The notes under the pieces are model-generated. The model worked only from the letters and a program-made list of their open reading frames with translations, was not told the DNA's origin and did not search any database. From Ianthella basta (taxonomy: Eukaryota > Porifera > Demospongiae > Verongiida > Ianthellidae): DNA of 64,000 nucleotides. Within the stretch, counting starts at the first letter, position 1; every line of letters begins with the position of its first letter. Below are positions 1 to 11,926 of this stretch, piece after piece. The stretch lies in NCBI GenBank assembly GCA_964019415.1, contig OZ025875.1, positions 7,547,306 to 7,611,305 on the forward strand, given 5' to 3'. Both the position numbers and the translations under genes were made by a program.

Positions 1-2799
1 ATACTCCCAATCCCATCTGGACCAGATATTTGTTGTAGATCAGTTATGGGGAACTCATGAGGTATGAGTCTCCCATAGCTGTGGACAACACTGCCACCTG
101 AATGTTGAGAAAGCAGTAGGATTTCACTCCAGTACGCTGTTCCATGTTACATCACTCTACTGTAGTGAAGTGAAGGGCATACCTGTGACATTGAATGTGA
201 AGCTAGCATTAACTTGCTGTCCTCCTGTAGCTGTCACCTGACAGGTGTATGTCCCTCCATCACTCGTGGAAGTTGTGATGACAGCCAAGATGTGTTCATT
301 GTAAACCTTTCTACCATAATACCCTTCTACCTCACATGGTCCATTTGGACAGGTCCAGGTGTAGCTGAGTGGTGTTCCATAAGGTAGACCAACAACCTGA
401 CAGACTAGGATGAGTTGAGTTCCAAGGGGAACTGAGTCCCCAGATGTGAGAGTACTGTTGTGTGTGTAGCCATCAATCACCACAGTCAATGCTGCACGAG
501 GGAATAGAAGAAGAAACAATATAATTGCACACGACCATATACTGCATAATGATTTGAACATCTGACCCTCCTGTAAGCACACTTTTGTCATGAGAGTGGT
601 GCATGTCTTATTTCAAAAGTGGGACTAGAGTTAGGATACGTACAATGAGTAATTAATGCAGTCAATTAATTGCACACCAATGAAACCTGGTACACCCAAC
701 CATGCACGTGCCGGTACTGTGTTCGTGCCTATCACTTGCACTAGCATTTTGTGTTCGTATCCTTCTGCCTACCTGCTGCATTGGTTGTAATGTGTTTGTT
801 AGTGCTGTATGTGACATGGATAGATGCCCTCCCAGCTGAGTTCACTGCCACCACTCTGATGGTGTACTTGGTACCACTGTGTAGTCCTGTCAAGTTGTAG
901 TGGGTGCTATCACTTGTAGTGTTGACTGAGGTCCAATTCCCACTGTCCTCTCTCTTGTACTCTATGACATAGTGCACCTCTCCATTGGGTTCAGTAGGAG
1001 GTAGCCAGTTCAATTCAACACCATCTTGGAACACTCTTGTGATGGTAACATTTCTTGGAGAGGAGGGGGCTGTTAGATCGAAGAAAGGTGTTAGAGTGAA
1101 GTAGTAGTGATGAGGTAACACGTACAAGAATTAGACACATATTATTTAATGGTGTAAATAGAAATGGCACTAACCATTGTAACCAAATAATAATAATACA
1201 CAGTCTATGAATCACACAGCTCACTTCCTTCTTCAGTGGTAACACTCTCCACTGCTGGTGTTGCACTCCTGCTACCATTACCAAGTGCCCATGCTGTAAT
1301 CCTGTACCAAGCACCTGGTACTGCAGGACTGATTGTAACTCTCCTCCCTCTACCTGTATTCACATACTCTCCTATCATTGGTACTCCAAAGCGGAACACC
1401 TCATATCCAGCAATGACTTCAATTGCGCTGCCATTTGCTGTTGTCACATACACCACTTGTGAGCCAGTCACATCTGTGACAGTGACTCCTGGGGGTGGAA
1501 CTGTGTGAAGCATGGAGTAATGTAGGCATGAGCGTCCATTATAAACTGGTCAAGTTGCACCCTATTGCATAATAGTATTTTACATAATATGATTGCATGC
1601 CTGCGTTGTAGCAGGTGTTGATTCTGCATCCACAGTAAATTGGAGCGGTGAAATTTCAACCACTCTTTATGTATACTGCCTAGTGCGTCAGCCAGTGTTA
1701 TCACCTCCTACATTAAGACCCATTAGCAGTTAGTAGCCACAGTCATTTTGTGATGTATGAAGTGCTGTACTGTACATATGCAGCAGTGATGTTGTGTGAT
1801 AGAGTAGATTCATTTTGGGCATTGTAGCACCAGATTGGATGTATCTACTACTCACTGTTGTTTGATGAATAATTGAGGTAGAGATAGAAGGAGTTATTGT
1901 CATTAGAATTGCAGTACAAGTCCTTGTTCTGATAGTTGTCACTAGTTGTGTTCACCACTAATACTGCTATCTGGTTCATTCCACCAATCCTTGCCTCTCT
2001 AACTGGTATGTTGAATTCAGCTATTCCACTGCTGACAGTGCAAGTGATCCTCCCAATCCCATCTGGACCAGATATCTGCTGTAGATCAGTTATGGGGAAC
2101 TCATGAGGTATGAGTCTCCCATAGCTGTGGACAACACTGCCACCTGAATGTTGAGAAAGCAGTAGGATTTCACTCCAATACACTGCTCTATGTTACATAA
2201 CTCTACTGTAGTGAAGTGAAGGGCATACCTGTGATATTGAATGTGAAGCTAGCATTAACTTGCTGTCCTCCTGTAGCTGTCACCTGACAGGTGTATGTCC
2301 CTCCATCACTCGTGGAAGTTGTGATGGCAGCCAAGATGTGTTCACTGTAGACCTTTCTACCATAATACCCTTCTCTTTCACATGGTTCATTTGGGCAGGT
2401 CCAGGTGTAGCTGAGTGATGTTCCATAAGGTAGACCAACAACCTGACAGACTAGGATGAGTTGAGTTCCAAGGGGAACTGAGTCTCCAGATGTGAGGGTA
2501 CTGTTGTGTGTGTAACCATCAATTACTACAGTGACTGTTGAGGGAAGAGAAGAGTATATATGAAAGGGGCTATTTCTACCACACCCCTTTGAAATGCCTC
2601 CTCCACCTTCCCCTGTTGTACTTCCTCCTGTGAAAGTAAGACTAGCCCCCTCTTCCTGACTGCCACTGGCAACCAGACCTGAAGGGATGAGGAGACACGC
2701 CCTCTGAGCAAGTGCTCCTCCCCCTCACTGCATGTAGTGTGTGTCCTCACCTGATGTGGCAGTGAGTGCAGTGAGAAGTAGAGTGAACAGCATCCTCAT
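1..2799 (-). CDS. Receptor L: Ig/FN3 membrane receptor with a repeated Ig block, 3' end outside window
   Basis: Exons in transcript order: 2799-2751 (signal peptide, starts M-R-M-L-F-T), 2678-2607 (72-nt Gly/Ser/Glu-rich exon), 2534-2229 (Ig 1), 2143-1856 (cysteine-pair module 2), 1500-1225 (FN3 1), 1069-773 (FN3 2), 491-183 (a second Ig 1-type exon), 97-1 (start of a second module 2). Every junction is GT/AG and phase 1, and the frame is open throughout. The Ig exons show Cys (LVCQVV), Trp (YTWTC) and DGGTYTC, plus an extra close cysteine pair (TCPNEPC/TCPNGPC). FN3 2 has the usual LNWLPP and AVNSAG motifs. Gene J has the same first six exons, but L then starts a second Ig block instead of a stalk. 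The membrane helix and tail are not in the window. The 491-183 exon could instead begin a separate transcript, because an upstream in-frame ATG gives a hydrophobic leader. Confidence 0.72.
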
Positions 2800-3375
2800 C
2801 CTCCACGCTACAATACACTCTATACACACACTTATATAGTTACAGCTTCCTTATCTTTTACCCTTAGACCAAAGATGGTAAGAAACATGTTGCCATGGTC
2901 TTACTATGGTTTCTCCATTATCCTTGGGACTGTTATCTACCAGGCCCTCTATTATGAGCACAAACTTGTATAATTCATGTAAAGTGGTCTGTAGTATACT
3001 ATAGTGAATTTCTGTTGTTTTGATGCATATCTGCAGTGTGGAGTACAGCCAAACGTTAAGAGATGCACAACTATGCCACAAACATATGAGGCCTATATGG
3101 GTGTTGCATTGCTCTCACCTCTGTTGCCATTTGACAATAATAATAATTATTTTAATGCATTCTATGCAGTTTCAGGAGTACACAGTGGTGTGGGCATGTA
3201 AGGATCCATGATACAAAGAGAAACAAAATATTTGAAGATGTAGTATGGTAATCATACATAATTCTGCATGTATACTCTAGTGTTCACATGGTATACACTG
3301 TGCATGCTATGGGTGACTGAGTGAGGCTGTATGTGTGCTTGTTGTCCACTCCTATATGTAATATAGTGTCCGCTC
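2800..3375. other. Intergenic spacer, part of a duplicated block
   Basis: No coding exon seen. The sequence from about 2840 to 3330 closely matches 8430-8960. Both lie between a J/L-type 5' end and an I/K-type 3' end, so the spacer was copied together with the flanking genes. Confidence 0.6.
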
Positions 3376-4729
3376 CTATAAGTATGACTGTACACTTCCT
3401 TCCTCCTCAGCTATGGCCCCGAGTGAGGCATACTGGTGCCTCTGAACCTGGTTCTCTTGGATGGGTTGATAGCATTCATCACTCCCCCATGGGGCCAAAG
3501 GGTTATCATAGTCCTCTCCTTTAACAGTACAACCATCTTGCAATGAATAGCATAGCAATGAATGAATGGTGTCATTGTGTCAATGGTACAGTGTCCCTTG
3601 TGTTAGCATGTCACTGTGGTTGTCAATGGTGATTGCTTACAAATTTGATATCTAACTTTCTGGTCCTCATTTAATTTGATCCATCTGGCTGCATCATGTC
3701 TAAAGGGCAGAACCAAGAATGAAGGGTATTGCAGCACTAAAAGTGAGACCCAAATGCATTAACTAGTTCCATGACATACCAACAGCTGCTGAATGGTTGT
3801 AGTTGGTAAGTATTGCATTCTGCCTCCTTCCTGACCTCCCAGCTGAGTTGACTGCCTCTACTGCTATGCTGGTGTACACTCTGTTCCTCTCAAGCCCTGT
3901 CAAGTTATAGTGAGTCAGGTTGCTCCCAGTGCCAATTGACAGTTCTCTCCCACCTTCTGGTGTGTAGTATATGACATAACGTACCTCTCCATTGGGATCA
4001 ATAGGAGGTAGCCAGTTCAGTTCAACACTGTCTTGGAACACTCTTGTAATTGTTAACCTCCTGGCACTTGATGACCCTGCAAAAATAGTAAAGTATACTG
4101 ACACAACTCCAGATCAGTGCAGTTTTGCTTCCGAAGTGGTTCACAGTTATTTCACATGCCTTCATTGTAACCAAATGTTGTATATATGTGGATACCATCT
4201 CTGTTGCCCGGACATTCATGCATGCATAAATATATATGGCTATATCTTATCCAATGTCAGAATGTGCCAACTTACTTCTTCCACAATTGCAATCTGTCTT
4301 CCTGGCTCCTGACTCCTCCTTGTGTTGTCCTCACTGACCCCCTACACCTCAATGTGGTACTGTGCCCCGGGTACTACTGACTCCACCTCCACTACTGGCT
4401 GTGATACAGGCACACGTGTGTACACCACTACCAGGGGCACTCCAAAGCGTGTTACATGCAGGCCCCCAATGAGGTTTCTGGCTGTAGTGGTGAACTCTAT
4501 AGACACTTGATAGCTCAAGCGAGTGCTCACAGCTTCAGTCACTTGGATTGGTCCTGGAGTGGCTAGCAAATCTGTAGCAAAAGATACATCATATCTCAAG
4601 TACAGAGGGCATGGTACACGCAGTGGGTAGTGTGGTGTATGTGTGGGCATGTTGTGGATATATGGGTGTGCTAACTTTGAGCTGACAGGTGAAGGTATAG
4701 GGAACGGTTCTGTCCATTACAGTACACCA
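3376..4729 (-). pseudogene. Relic K: broken copy of the 3' half of receptor I
   Basis: Paralogous to gene I at 8978-10750. What remains, in transcript order: the last ~55 bp of the module 2 exon (about 4729-4673), FN3 1 (4571 to about 4286), FN3 2 (about 4078-3783) and the last third of the tail exon (about 3545-3376). Signal peptide, Ig 1 and most of module 2 are missing. The membrane helix and first part of the tail are deleted: the tail remnant runs straight into sequence that in gene I is intron. FN3 1 has also lost 4 nt next to its splice donor compared with gene I, which breaks the phase-1 join to FN3 2 unless a weak donor a few bases further on is used. The tail remnant keeps YQPI-x9-YASL. 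No expression as a receptor is expected; splicing of its exons onto a neighbouring transcript cannot be excluded. Confidence 0.75.
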
Positions 4730-5054
4730 TTTCGCTGTCATGGTATGCAGTGGTGCATTGCAACAAACTCAGTAACTTCTCAAGACTAAAGCTAGTGCAG
4801 AGACAAATTGCATTTTGGTGAATATAGCCAATTATACTAGCCATGCATAGTCAAACCCACTGGACCAAACTGTTCATGGTTCCATTTTTGTGTGAGGGAA
4901 CCTGACATACGTAGATGGCTGCTGATCCGTGAATCATAATAATTCAACAAAATTAATGTACAAATCAGTGGCCATTGCATACAGCAATTTCTGTTTGGCT
5001 CATACGTAAGGTTAGTGTGGTGGCTGTTAAATACATAATGTAGCAGTTAATTAT

Positions 5055-5055
<1 letters not shown>

Positions 5056-5106
<51 letters not shown>
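5056..5106. repeat. (CA)n microsatellite
   Basis: Uninterrupted CA dinucleotides just downstream of the stop codon of receptor J. Confidence 0.97.
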
Positions 5107-5108
<2 letters not shown>

Positions 5109-5147
5109 CAGTGTAAGCTCAGCTAAGCTACAGTAGTAGTTCATGAA

Positions 5148-8100
5148 TCACTTCTGTCCTGCATCGGCTGTGTGGTAGTGGTGCTCCACCTCCCTGCCAC
5201 GAGGGTCCAGCTCCTGGTACGTCCCCCCTCCCAGTTGAGTGTACACCCTGACATAGTCCTGAGTCCCCACATCAAGTCCTTGGTACATTGCTGCTCTCCC
5301 TTCAGTGGAGCTCTCCTCAAACACAAAGCTATAGGTGTGGACTTTTGTACCCTCCTCATGTTCTGTTGTCCCACCCACCTCAGTTGCACTGTTCATTTCT
5401 TGTGATTCATCCTTCCTCTCCGGGGTTCTACCATTCCTCCTCTGTGCCCTCCTCCTCAACACCACCATGCTAATGACCCCAGCAGTGAGTGTTAGTAGTG
5501 AAAGCAGACTAAAGGCCCCCACTGCACCAGCTATGATGGCTATATCTACTGCTGAAAGGTAAGATGGTAAGAAAGAAGTTTACAGAATAATGAAGGGACG
5601 TGTAAATATGCCACTATAATGCATTTAGCTAGTTAAGAGGCCTGAGTGGCTAAGAAGTTTACATCTGACAAGCTTAGATTCATTCACACTGGCCAAGGGT
5701 CACAACATTCCAGACATATCAGTTGCTTTCAGCTTCCACCAATGAAAGTAGCTGCCAAAACATCCGGAATTTGCAAGTGTTGTAAGTGGCATTGGCAAGC
5801 TTGTCAACAAATCTAAGCAACACATTCAGCACCCATCAGATCTGATGTACATGTATTCAGTAATCTCCCTCACCATTCAGCATATTTATTGCGCTTCCAT
5901 TATATTCTCCCGTGCTGTTGGATGTGGGTGAGACAGTACTGCTGGATGTGGGTGTGGCAGTGCTGCTGGATGTGGGTGTGGCAGTGCTGTGAGATGTGGG
6001 TGTGGCAGTGCTGCTAGATGTGAGCGTGGCATTCCTGCTGGATGTGGATGTGACAGTGGTACTGGATGTGAGTGTGGCAGTGCTGCTGGATGTGGGTGTG
6101 GCAGTGCTGCTGGATGTGGGTGTGGCAGTGCTGCTGGATGTGGGTGTGGCAGTGTTGCTGGATGTGGGTGTGGCAGTGCTGCTGGATGTGGATGTGACAG
6201 TAGCACTGGATGTGAGTGTGTCAGTACTGGTGGAGGTGGATGTGACAGTGCTGCTGAACTTGTGTGTGTCAGTACTGGTGGATGTGGGTGTGGCAGTGGC
6301 ACTGGATGTGAGTGTGTCAGTACTGGTGGAGGTGGATGTGACAGTGCTGCTGAACTTGTGTGTGTCAGTACTGGTGGATGTGAGTGTGGTAGTGGCACTG
6401 GATGTGTGTGTGTCAGTGCTGCTGGAGGTGGGTGTGGCATTGCTGACATTGATAGGTGTCCTCCTAGCTGAGTTCACTGCCACCACTCTGATGGTGTAGT
6501 TGTTACCACTGTGTAGTCCTGTCAAGTTGTAGTGGGTGCTATCACTTGTAGTGTTGACTGAGGTCCAACTCCCATTGTCCTCTCTCTTGTACTCTATGAC
6601 ATAGTGCACCTCTCCATTGGGTTCAGTAGGAGGTAGCCAGTTCAGTTCAACACCATAGTGGAATGTTTTTGTGATAGTGGCATGCCTTGGAAGGGAGGGT
6701 GCTGTCAAGTTGAAGAAATGCGTTAGAGCATGCAAAGTACATTTGTAGCAATTGCAAGGAAATTGGCACTTAGGAATTGATTGCACAAACCATTGTAAAC
6801 AGTTAATGCATTCAATGACCCACACAGCTCACGTGCTTCTCCAGTGGTAACATTCTTCACTGCCAGTGATACGTTCCTGGATCCATTATTACCAAATGCC
6901 CATGCTGTAATCCTGTACTGAGCACCTGGTACTGCAGGGCTGATTGTAACATTCATCCCTCCACCTGTATTCACATACTCTCCTATCATTGGTACTCCAA
7001 AGCGGAACACCTCATATCCAGCAATGACTCTAGTTGCACTGTCATGTGCTGTTGTCTCATACACCACTTGTGAGCTAGTCACATCTGTGACAGTGACTCC
7101 TGGGGGAGGAACTGTGCACAAAATTGAGTAGGGTAGGCATGAGGATACTGTTATATACTGTATGCTACGTATTATTATTTTGCAAATGACTGGTAGCAGG
7201 TGTTTGATTCTGCACCTACAGTACTGAAAATTGGAGAGGTGAAATGTCGGCCTCTCTTTATGGACAGTACAGAATGATGCAGTCAGTGTTGTCAGTTTTA
7301 TCACTTACATTAAGACCCATTAGCAGTTAGTAGCCCACAGTCATGTGTAATGTATGAACAATAAAGTGGTGTACTGCATGCACATAAGCAGCAGTGATGC
7401 TGTGTGATGTGTTTATTACTCACTGTTGCTTGATGAATTGATGTAGAGATAGAAGTTGTTAGTGTCATTTGAATTGCAGTACAAGTCGCTGTTCTGATAG
7501 CTGTCACTAGTTGTGTTCACCACTAATACTGCTGTCTGGTTCATTCCACCAATGTTTCCTTCTCTAACTGGTATGTTGAACTCAGCTGTTCCATTGCTGA
7601 CAGTGCAGGTGATGGTCCCATTTCCATCTGGACCAGATATCTGTTGTAGATCAGTTATGGGGAACTCATGAGGTATGAGTCTCCCATAGCTGTGGACAAC
7701 ACTACCACCTGAATGTTAAGAATTTGAAAGCAGTAGGACGGCACTCAGGTATACACTTCTCAGTGCAATGAAGGGCATACCTGTGACATTGAGTGTGAAG
7801 CTAGCATTAACTTGCTGTACTCCTGTAGCTGTCACCTGACAGGTGTATGTCCCTCCATCACTTGTGAAAGTTGTGTTGACAGCCAAGATGTGTTCATTGT
7901 AGACCTTTCTACCAAAATACCCTTCTACTTCACATGTTCCATTTGGACAGGTCCAGGTGTAGTTGAGTGGTGTTCCATAAGGTAGACCAACAACCTGACA
8001 GACTAGGATGAGTTGAGTTCCAAGGGGAACTGAGTCCCCAGATGTGAGGGTACTGTTGTGTGTGTAGGCGTCAATCACTACAGTGACTAATACAATGAAG

Positions 8101-8376
8101 AAACAGCAATAAAATGGTAAGCAATGAACCCTCTGCACAGCCTACAGAAGATCACATCATTTATTGTATCCATCTTCACTCTCACCATTCCCTATTGCGT
8201 GTCCTCCTGTCAAAGTGAGACTAGCCCCCTCTTCCTGACTGCCACTGCCAGCTAGACCTGAAGGGAGGAGGGGACACACCCTCCCCTCAGCAATTGCCCC
8301 TCCCCCTCATGTAGTGTGTGTCCTCACCTGAGGTGGCAGTGAGTACAGTAAGAAGTAGAGTGAACAGCATCCTCAT
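5148..8376 (-). CDS. Receptor J: Ig/FN3 receptor with mucin-like stalk and multi-tyrosine tail
   Basis: Seven exons: 8376-8328 (signal peptide), 8257-8186 (72-nt exon shared with L), 8086-7781 (Ig 1), 7708-7424 (module 2), 7111-6833 (FN3 1), 6701-5874 (FN3 2 plus stalk), 5551-5148 (membrane helix and tail). All introns are phase 1; predicted length 740 aa. FN3 2 spans about residues 330-424. A Thr/Ser stalk fills about 425-605, built from an 8-residue unit resembling TPTSSSTA and encoded by a 24-bp minisatellite; it is probably heavily O-glycosylated and should hold the domains away from the membrane. The helix lies at about 611-640, followed by an Arg stop-transfer (VLRRRAQRR). The tail has tightly packed tyrosines: YQGL-x6-YVRV, YTQL and YQEL, plus YSFV. 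SH2-type phosphotyrosine signalling is inferred. The start uses the upstream of two in-frame ATGs (M-R-M-L); the second would also work. Confidence 0.8.
5925..6440 (-). repeat. 24-bp coding minisatellite of the receptor J stalk
   Basis: About 20 imperfect copies of a 24-bp unit coding for Thr/Ser/Ala-rich octapeptides. Two longer sub-blocks, containing Asp-Thr-His-Lys-Phe, are themselves duplicated (about 6210-6290 and 6310-6385). Length polymorphism between alleles is likely. Confidence 0.9.
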
Positions 8377-8977
8377 CCTCCACTTCTACAATGCACTCTA
8401 TACACACTTACCCTTACAATATATAACTACAGCTTTCTTATCTGTTACACTTTGACCAATGATGGTAAAATGGTGTTGCCATTGGCTTACTATGGTTTCT
8501 CCATTATCCTCAGGACTGTTATATACCAAACCCTTTTAATATTATCAATACAAAACATGTATGCCTGTTAAAGCATGTACAATGGTCTGTATAATGGATT
8601 TCTGTTGTTATGATGCTCATCTGCTGTGTGGAGTACAACCAAACGTACGTTGCTGGATGCAGATAAATACAAGTATGCTTAGCCTACAAACATGCAATGC
8701 CTATAGGGGTGTTGCATGGCTCTCAACTCTGTTGCTATTTGACAGCAATATTGTAATAATGATTATTTTAATGCATTCTATGCAGTTTCAGGAATACACA
8801 GTGGTGTGGGCGTGTAAGGATCTGTGATACAAAGAGAAACAAAATTCCTGAAGCTATATTACAGTGATTATAAATAGTTCTGCATGTATACTCTACCAGT
8901 GTTCACATGATATTATACTGTGTGTGCTATATGGGTGACTGAGTGAGGCTGTATGTGTGCTTGTTGCATGCCCACTC
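8377..8977. other. Intergenic spacer, duplicate of 2800-3375
   Basis: No exon seen. Paralogous to the spacer upstream of gene L, with small insertions and deletions. Confidence 0.6.
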
Positions 8978-11926
8978 CTATATGTATGACTGTACACTTC
9001 CTTCCTCCTCAGCAATGGCCCCGAGTGAGGCGTACTGGTGCCTCTGAACCTGGTTCTCTTGGATAGATTGATAGCATTCATCACTCCCCCATGGGGCCAA
9101 AGGGTTATCATAGTCTTCTCTTTCAACACTACAACCATCTTTGCTGCTTTTCAATTTGCTTCCGAGAAACATGGACGTCATGAGGGTGTTGAGTGGATGG
9201 TCTCTATCATGGAGCATTGTGCGGTAGACATGAGGTGGTCTTCTTTCTTCTCTTCTCTCAGTTGTGATGGTAGAGGCAGGAGATTCAATACTGTAGGGGT
9301 GACTGATGGTTGTCTCTATTGTTGTGTCCACATTTTCTGCTCTTTCTTGACCACGTCGCTTCCTCCTCACCAAACACACCACTCCCGTTACCAGTAGTGT
9401 GACGACACACATCAAGGTCAGCAGTACTACTGCTGCGGAGATGGCAATGAAGATGATTACGGCAGTGTTGGTGTCTGGAGAGATGGGAGAGAGAAAAGTG
9501 TATATGGTGCAAACAATTCTGCACTTTTCAGTGAGTATGCCAACATGCTGCTTGTGTTAGCAATAAAATGACTGGTGTCATTGTGTCAATGGTACACTGT
9601 CCCTAGTGCTAGCATGTCACTGTGGTTATCAATGGTGATATTGCTTACAAATTTGATCTCTAGCTTTCTGGTCCCCATTTGATCCACCTGGCTCCATCAT
9701 GTCTAAAGGGCAGAACCAGGAATGAAGGGTATTGCAGCACTAAAAGTGAGACCCAAATGCATTAACTAGATCCATGACTCACCAACAGCTGCTGAATGGT
9801 TGTAGTTGGTAAGTATTGCATTCTGCCTCCTTCCTGACCTCCCAGCTGAGTTGGCTGCCTCTACTGCTATGCTGGTGTACACTCTGTTCCTCTCAAGCCC
9901 TGTCAAGTTGTAGTGGGTCAGGTTGCTCCCAGTGCCAATTGACTGTTCTGTGCCACCTTCTGGTGTGTAGTATATGACATAGTGCACCTCTCCATTGGGA
10001 TCAATAGGAGGTAGCCAGTTCAGTTCAACACCGTCTTGAAACACTCTTGTAATTGTTAACCTCCTAGCACTTGATGGCCCTGCAAAAATGGTAAAGTATA
10101 CTAACACAACTCCTGATCAGTGCAGTTTTGCTTCGGAAGAGGTTCACAGTTCTATAACATGCCTTCCTTGTAGCCAAATGTTGTATATACAGTATGTGGC
10201 TACCATCTCTGTTGCTCAGACATTCATACATGCATAAGTATATATGGCTATATCTTAACCAATGTCAGAATGTGCCAACTTACTTCTTTCTTCCACAATT
10301 GCAATCTGTCTTCCTGGCTCCTGACTCCTCCTTGTGTTGTCCTCACTGACCCCCCACACCTCAATGTGGTACTGTGCCCCGGGTACTACTGACTCCACCT
10401 CCACTACTGGCTGTGATACAGGCACACATGTGTACACCACTACCAGGGGCACTCCAAAGCGGGTTATATGCAGGCCACCAATGAGGTTTCTGGCTGTACT
10501 GTTAAACTCCATAGACACTTGATAGCTCAAGCGAGTGCTCACAGCTTCAGTCACTTGGACTGGTCCTGGAGTGGCTAGCGAATCTGCAGCAAAAGATACA
10601 TCATATCACAAGTACAGAGGGCATGGTACAGTGGGTATGTGTAGTTTATGTGTGGGCATGTTGTGGATAATTATATGGATGTGCTAACTTTGAGTTGACA
10701 GGTGGAGGTATAGGGAACGGTTCTGTCCATTACAGTACACCAGTGTGTTTGTAAAGTTGGCCGCTCTTGTGTTTCTGACTACAAGTGTCGCTGTACTGTC
10801 CTGTGTTATCTGGTAAATCTCCTCGTTGCTGTCCTCGGTGACTGATGTTAATGAGATGGTCTGGAATTTGGCAGTTGTCCCAATTGAAGTGCAGTTGACC
10901 CTCCCAATCCCATCTGGCCCCTCAATCTGCTCAGGCTCAGTCACCAAGTAGTTTGTTGGTAGCAGTCTACCATAGCTGTGCATTGCCACGCCCCCTGAAA
11001 TAGGAATAGTAACATATGTAACATGTACACCACACACGCACAGATAACTGCATGTATATACACACAGATATACCTATACACAGATGCACACACATGTATG
11101 AACATGCATATGTACATTATACACACCACACAGACCGGTACCTTCTATGGTGTTGAGCATTATCATTATAATACCCAGTAACATATGTATATATGTACAT
11201 TGAGTCGCCAGCAGATCTGATTGCATGTATGTTATGGAGCTGCCTGAACTGTAATATACAGTATACACAGTGTGGCAAGATGGTTGGGGGTGTACTCACC
11301 TCCAACTGTAAGACTGATACGTGCTCTATCTTCCTGTAGCATTGACTCTACTGTAGCTGTCACCTGACAGGTGTATGCACCACCATCACTGGTAGATGTG
11401 ATGTTGACAGCCAAGATGTGTTCATTGTAGATCTTTCTACCATAATACCCTTCTACTTCACATGGTCCATTTGGACAGGTCCAGGTGTAGCTGAGTGGTG
11501 TTCCATAAGGTAGACCAACAACCTGACAGACTAGGATGAGTTGAGTTCCAAGGATGATGTTGCTTCTATTGACAGAGCTTCTAGTTGAACTATATCTGTT
11601 AATAGACACCCTGAACGAATCTAAGCCAAAGAAAGAACAATAGTTTGTGAGAGCACACTCCAAGCGTACACACTATGGTAAACTAAGGCAAGCTGTGTCT
11701 AGAACTATTTGTAGTGTATTTATATCATACATTATTTTCAAGTACCAGGACAGAAACAGTAGTGTCTTTCTTCTCTGAGGTTCATTCCTGTCTATACAGT
11801 ACATGTGTCCTTCTCTCCTGCATGAGCCTTCCAAAGCACCTGAGTCTCACCTTGTGTGGCGCTGAATGGCAGCAGCATGCAGCCGACCAGAGCCATAGCC
11901 CAGAAGTAAGCCACTATCTTCACCAT
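8978..11926 (-). CDS. Receptor I: Ig-module2-FN3-FN3-TM receptor with ITAM-like tail
   Basis: Six exons: 11926-11851 (signal peptide), 11620-11300 (Ig 1), 10994-10689 (module 2), 10583-10284 (FN3 1), 10079-9783 (FN3 2), 9474-8978 (membrane helix and tail). All junctions are phase 1; 598 aa. The module 2 donor reads A|GTTAGC, a weak but usable site. The first ~25 residues of Ig 1 differ from all other copies, while the rest from LGTQLILVC onward is nearly identical to its paralogues. FN3 1 belongs to the LATPGP class shared with H and K. The helix is at about 438-470, followed by VRRKRRG. The tail contains YSIE, YRTM, YDNPL and the pair YQSI-x9-YASL near the C terminus, an ITAM-like arrangement with one residue more than the classical 6-8 spacing. 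Signal peptide and tail pair it most closely with gene H. Ligand unknown. Confidence 0.85.

Noticed and set aside
2526-2750. 74-aa minus-strand open frame over the 72-nt exon of L
   Set aside because: Wrong frame; the phase-1 frame from signal peptide through the 72-nt exon to Ig 1 is open and is matched in gene J.
5886-6499. Three other-frame open frames over the stalk repeat (Cys/Gly-rich, Val/Leu-rich and Pro/His-rich)
   Set aside because: They are shadows of the 24-bp coding minisatellite. Only the Thr/Ser frame is continuous with FN3 2 and the phase-1 exons.
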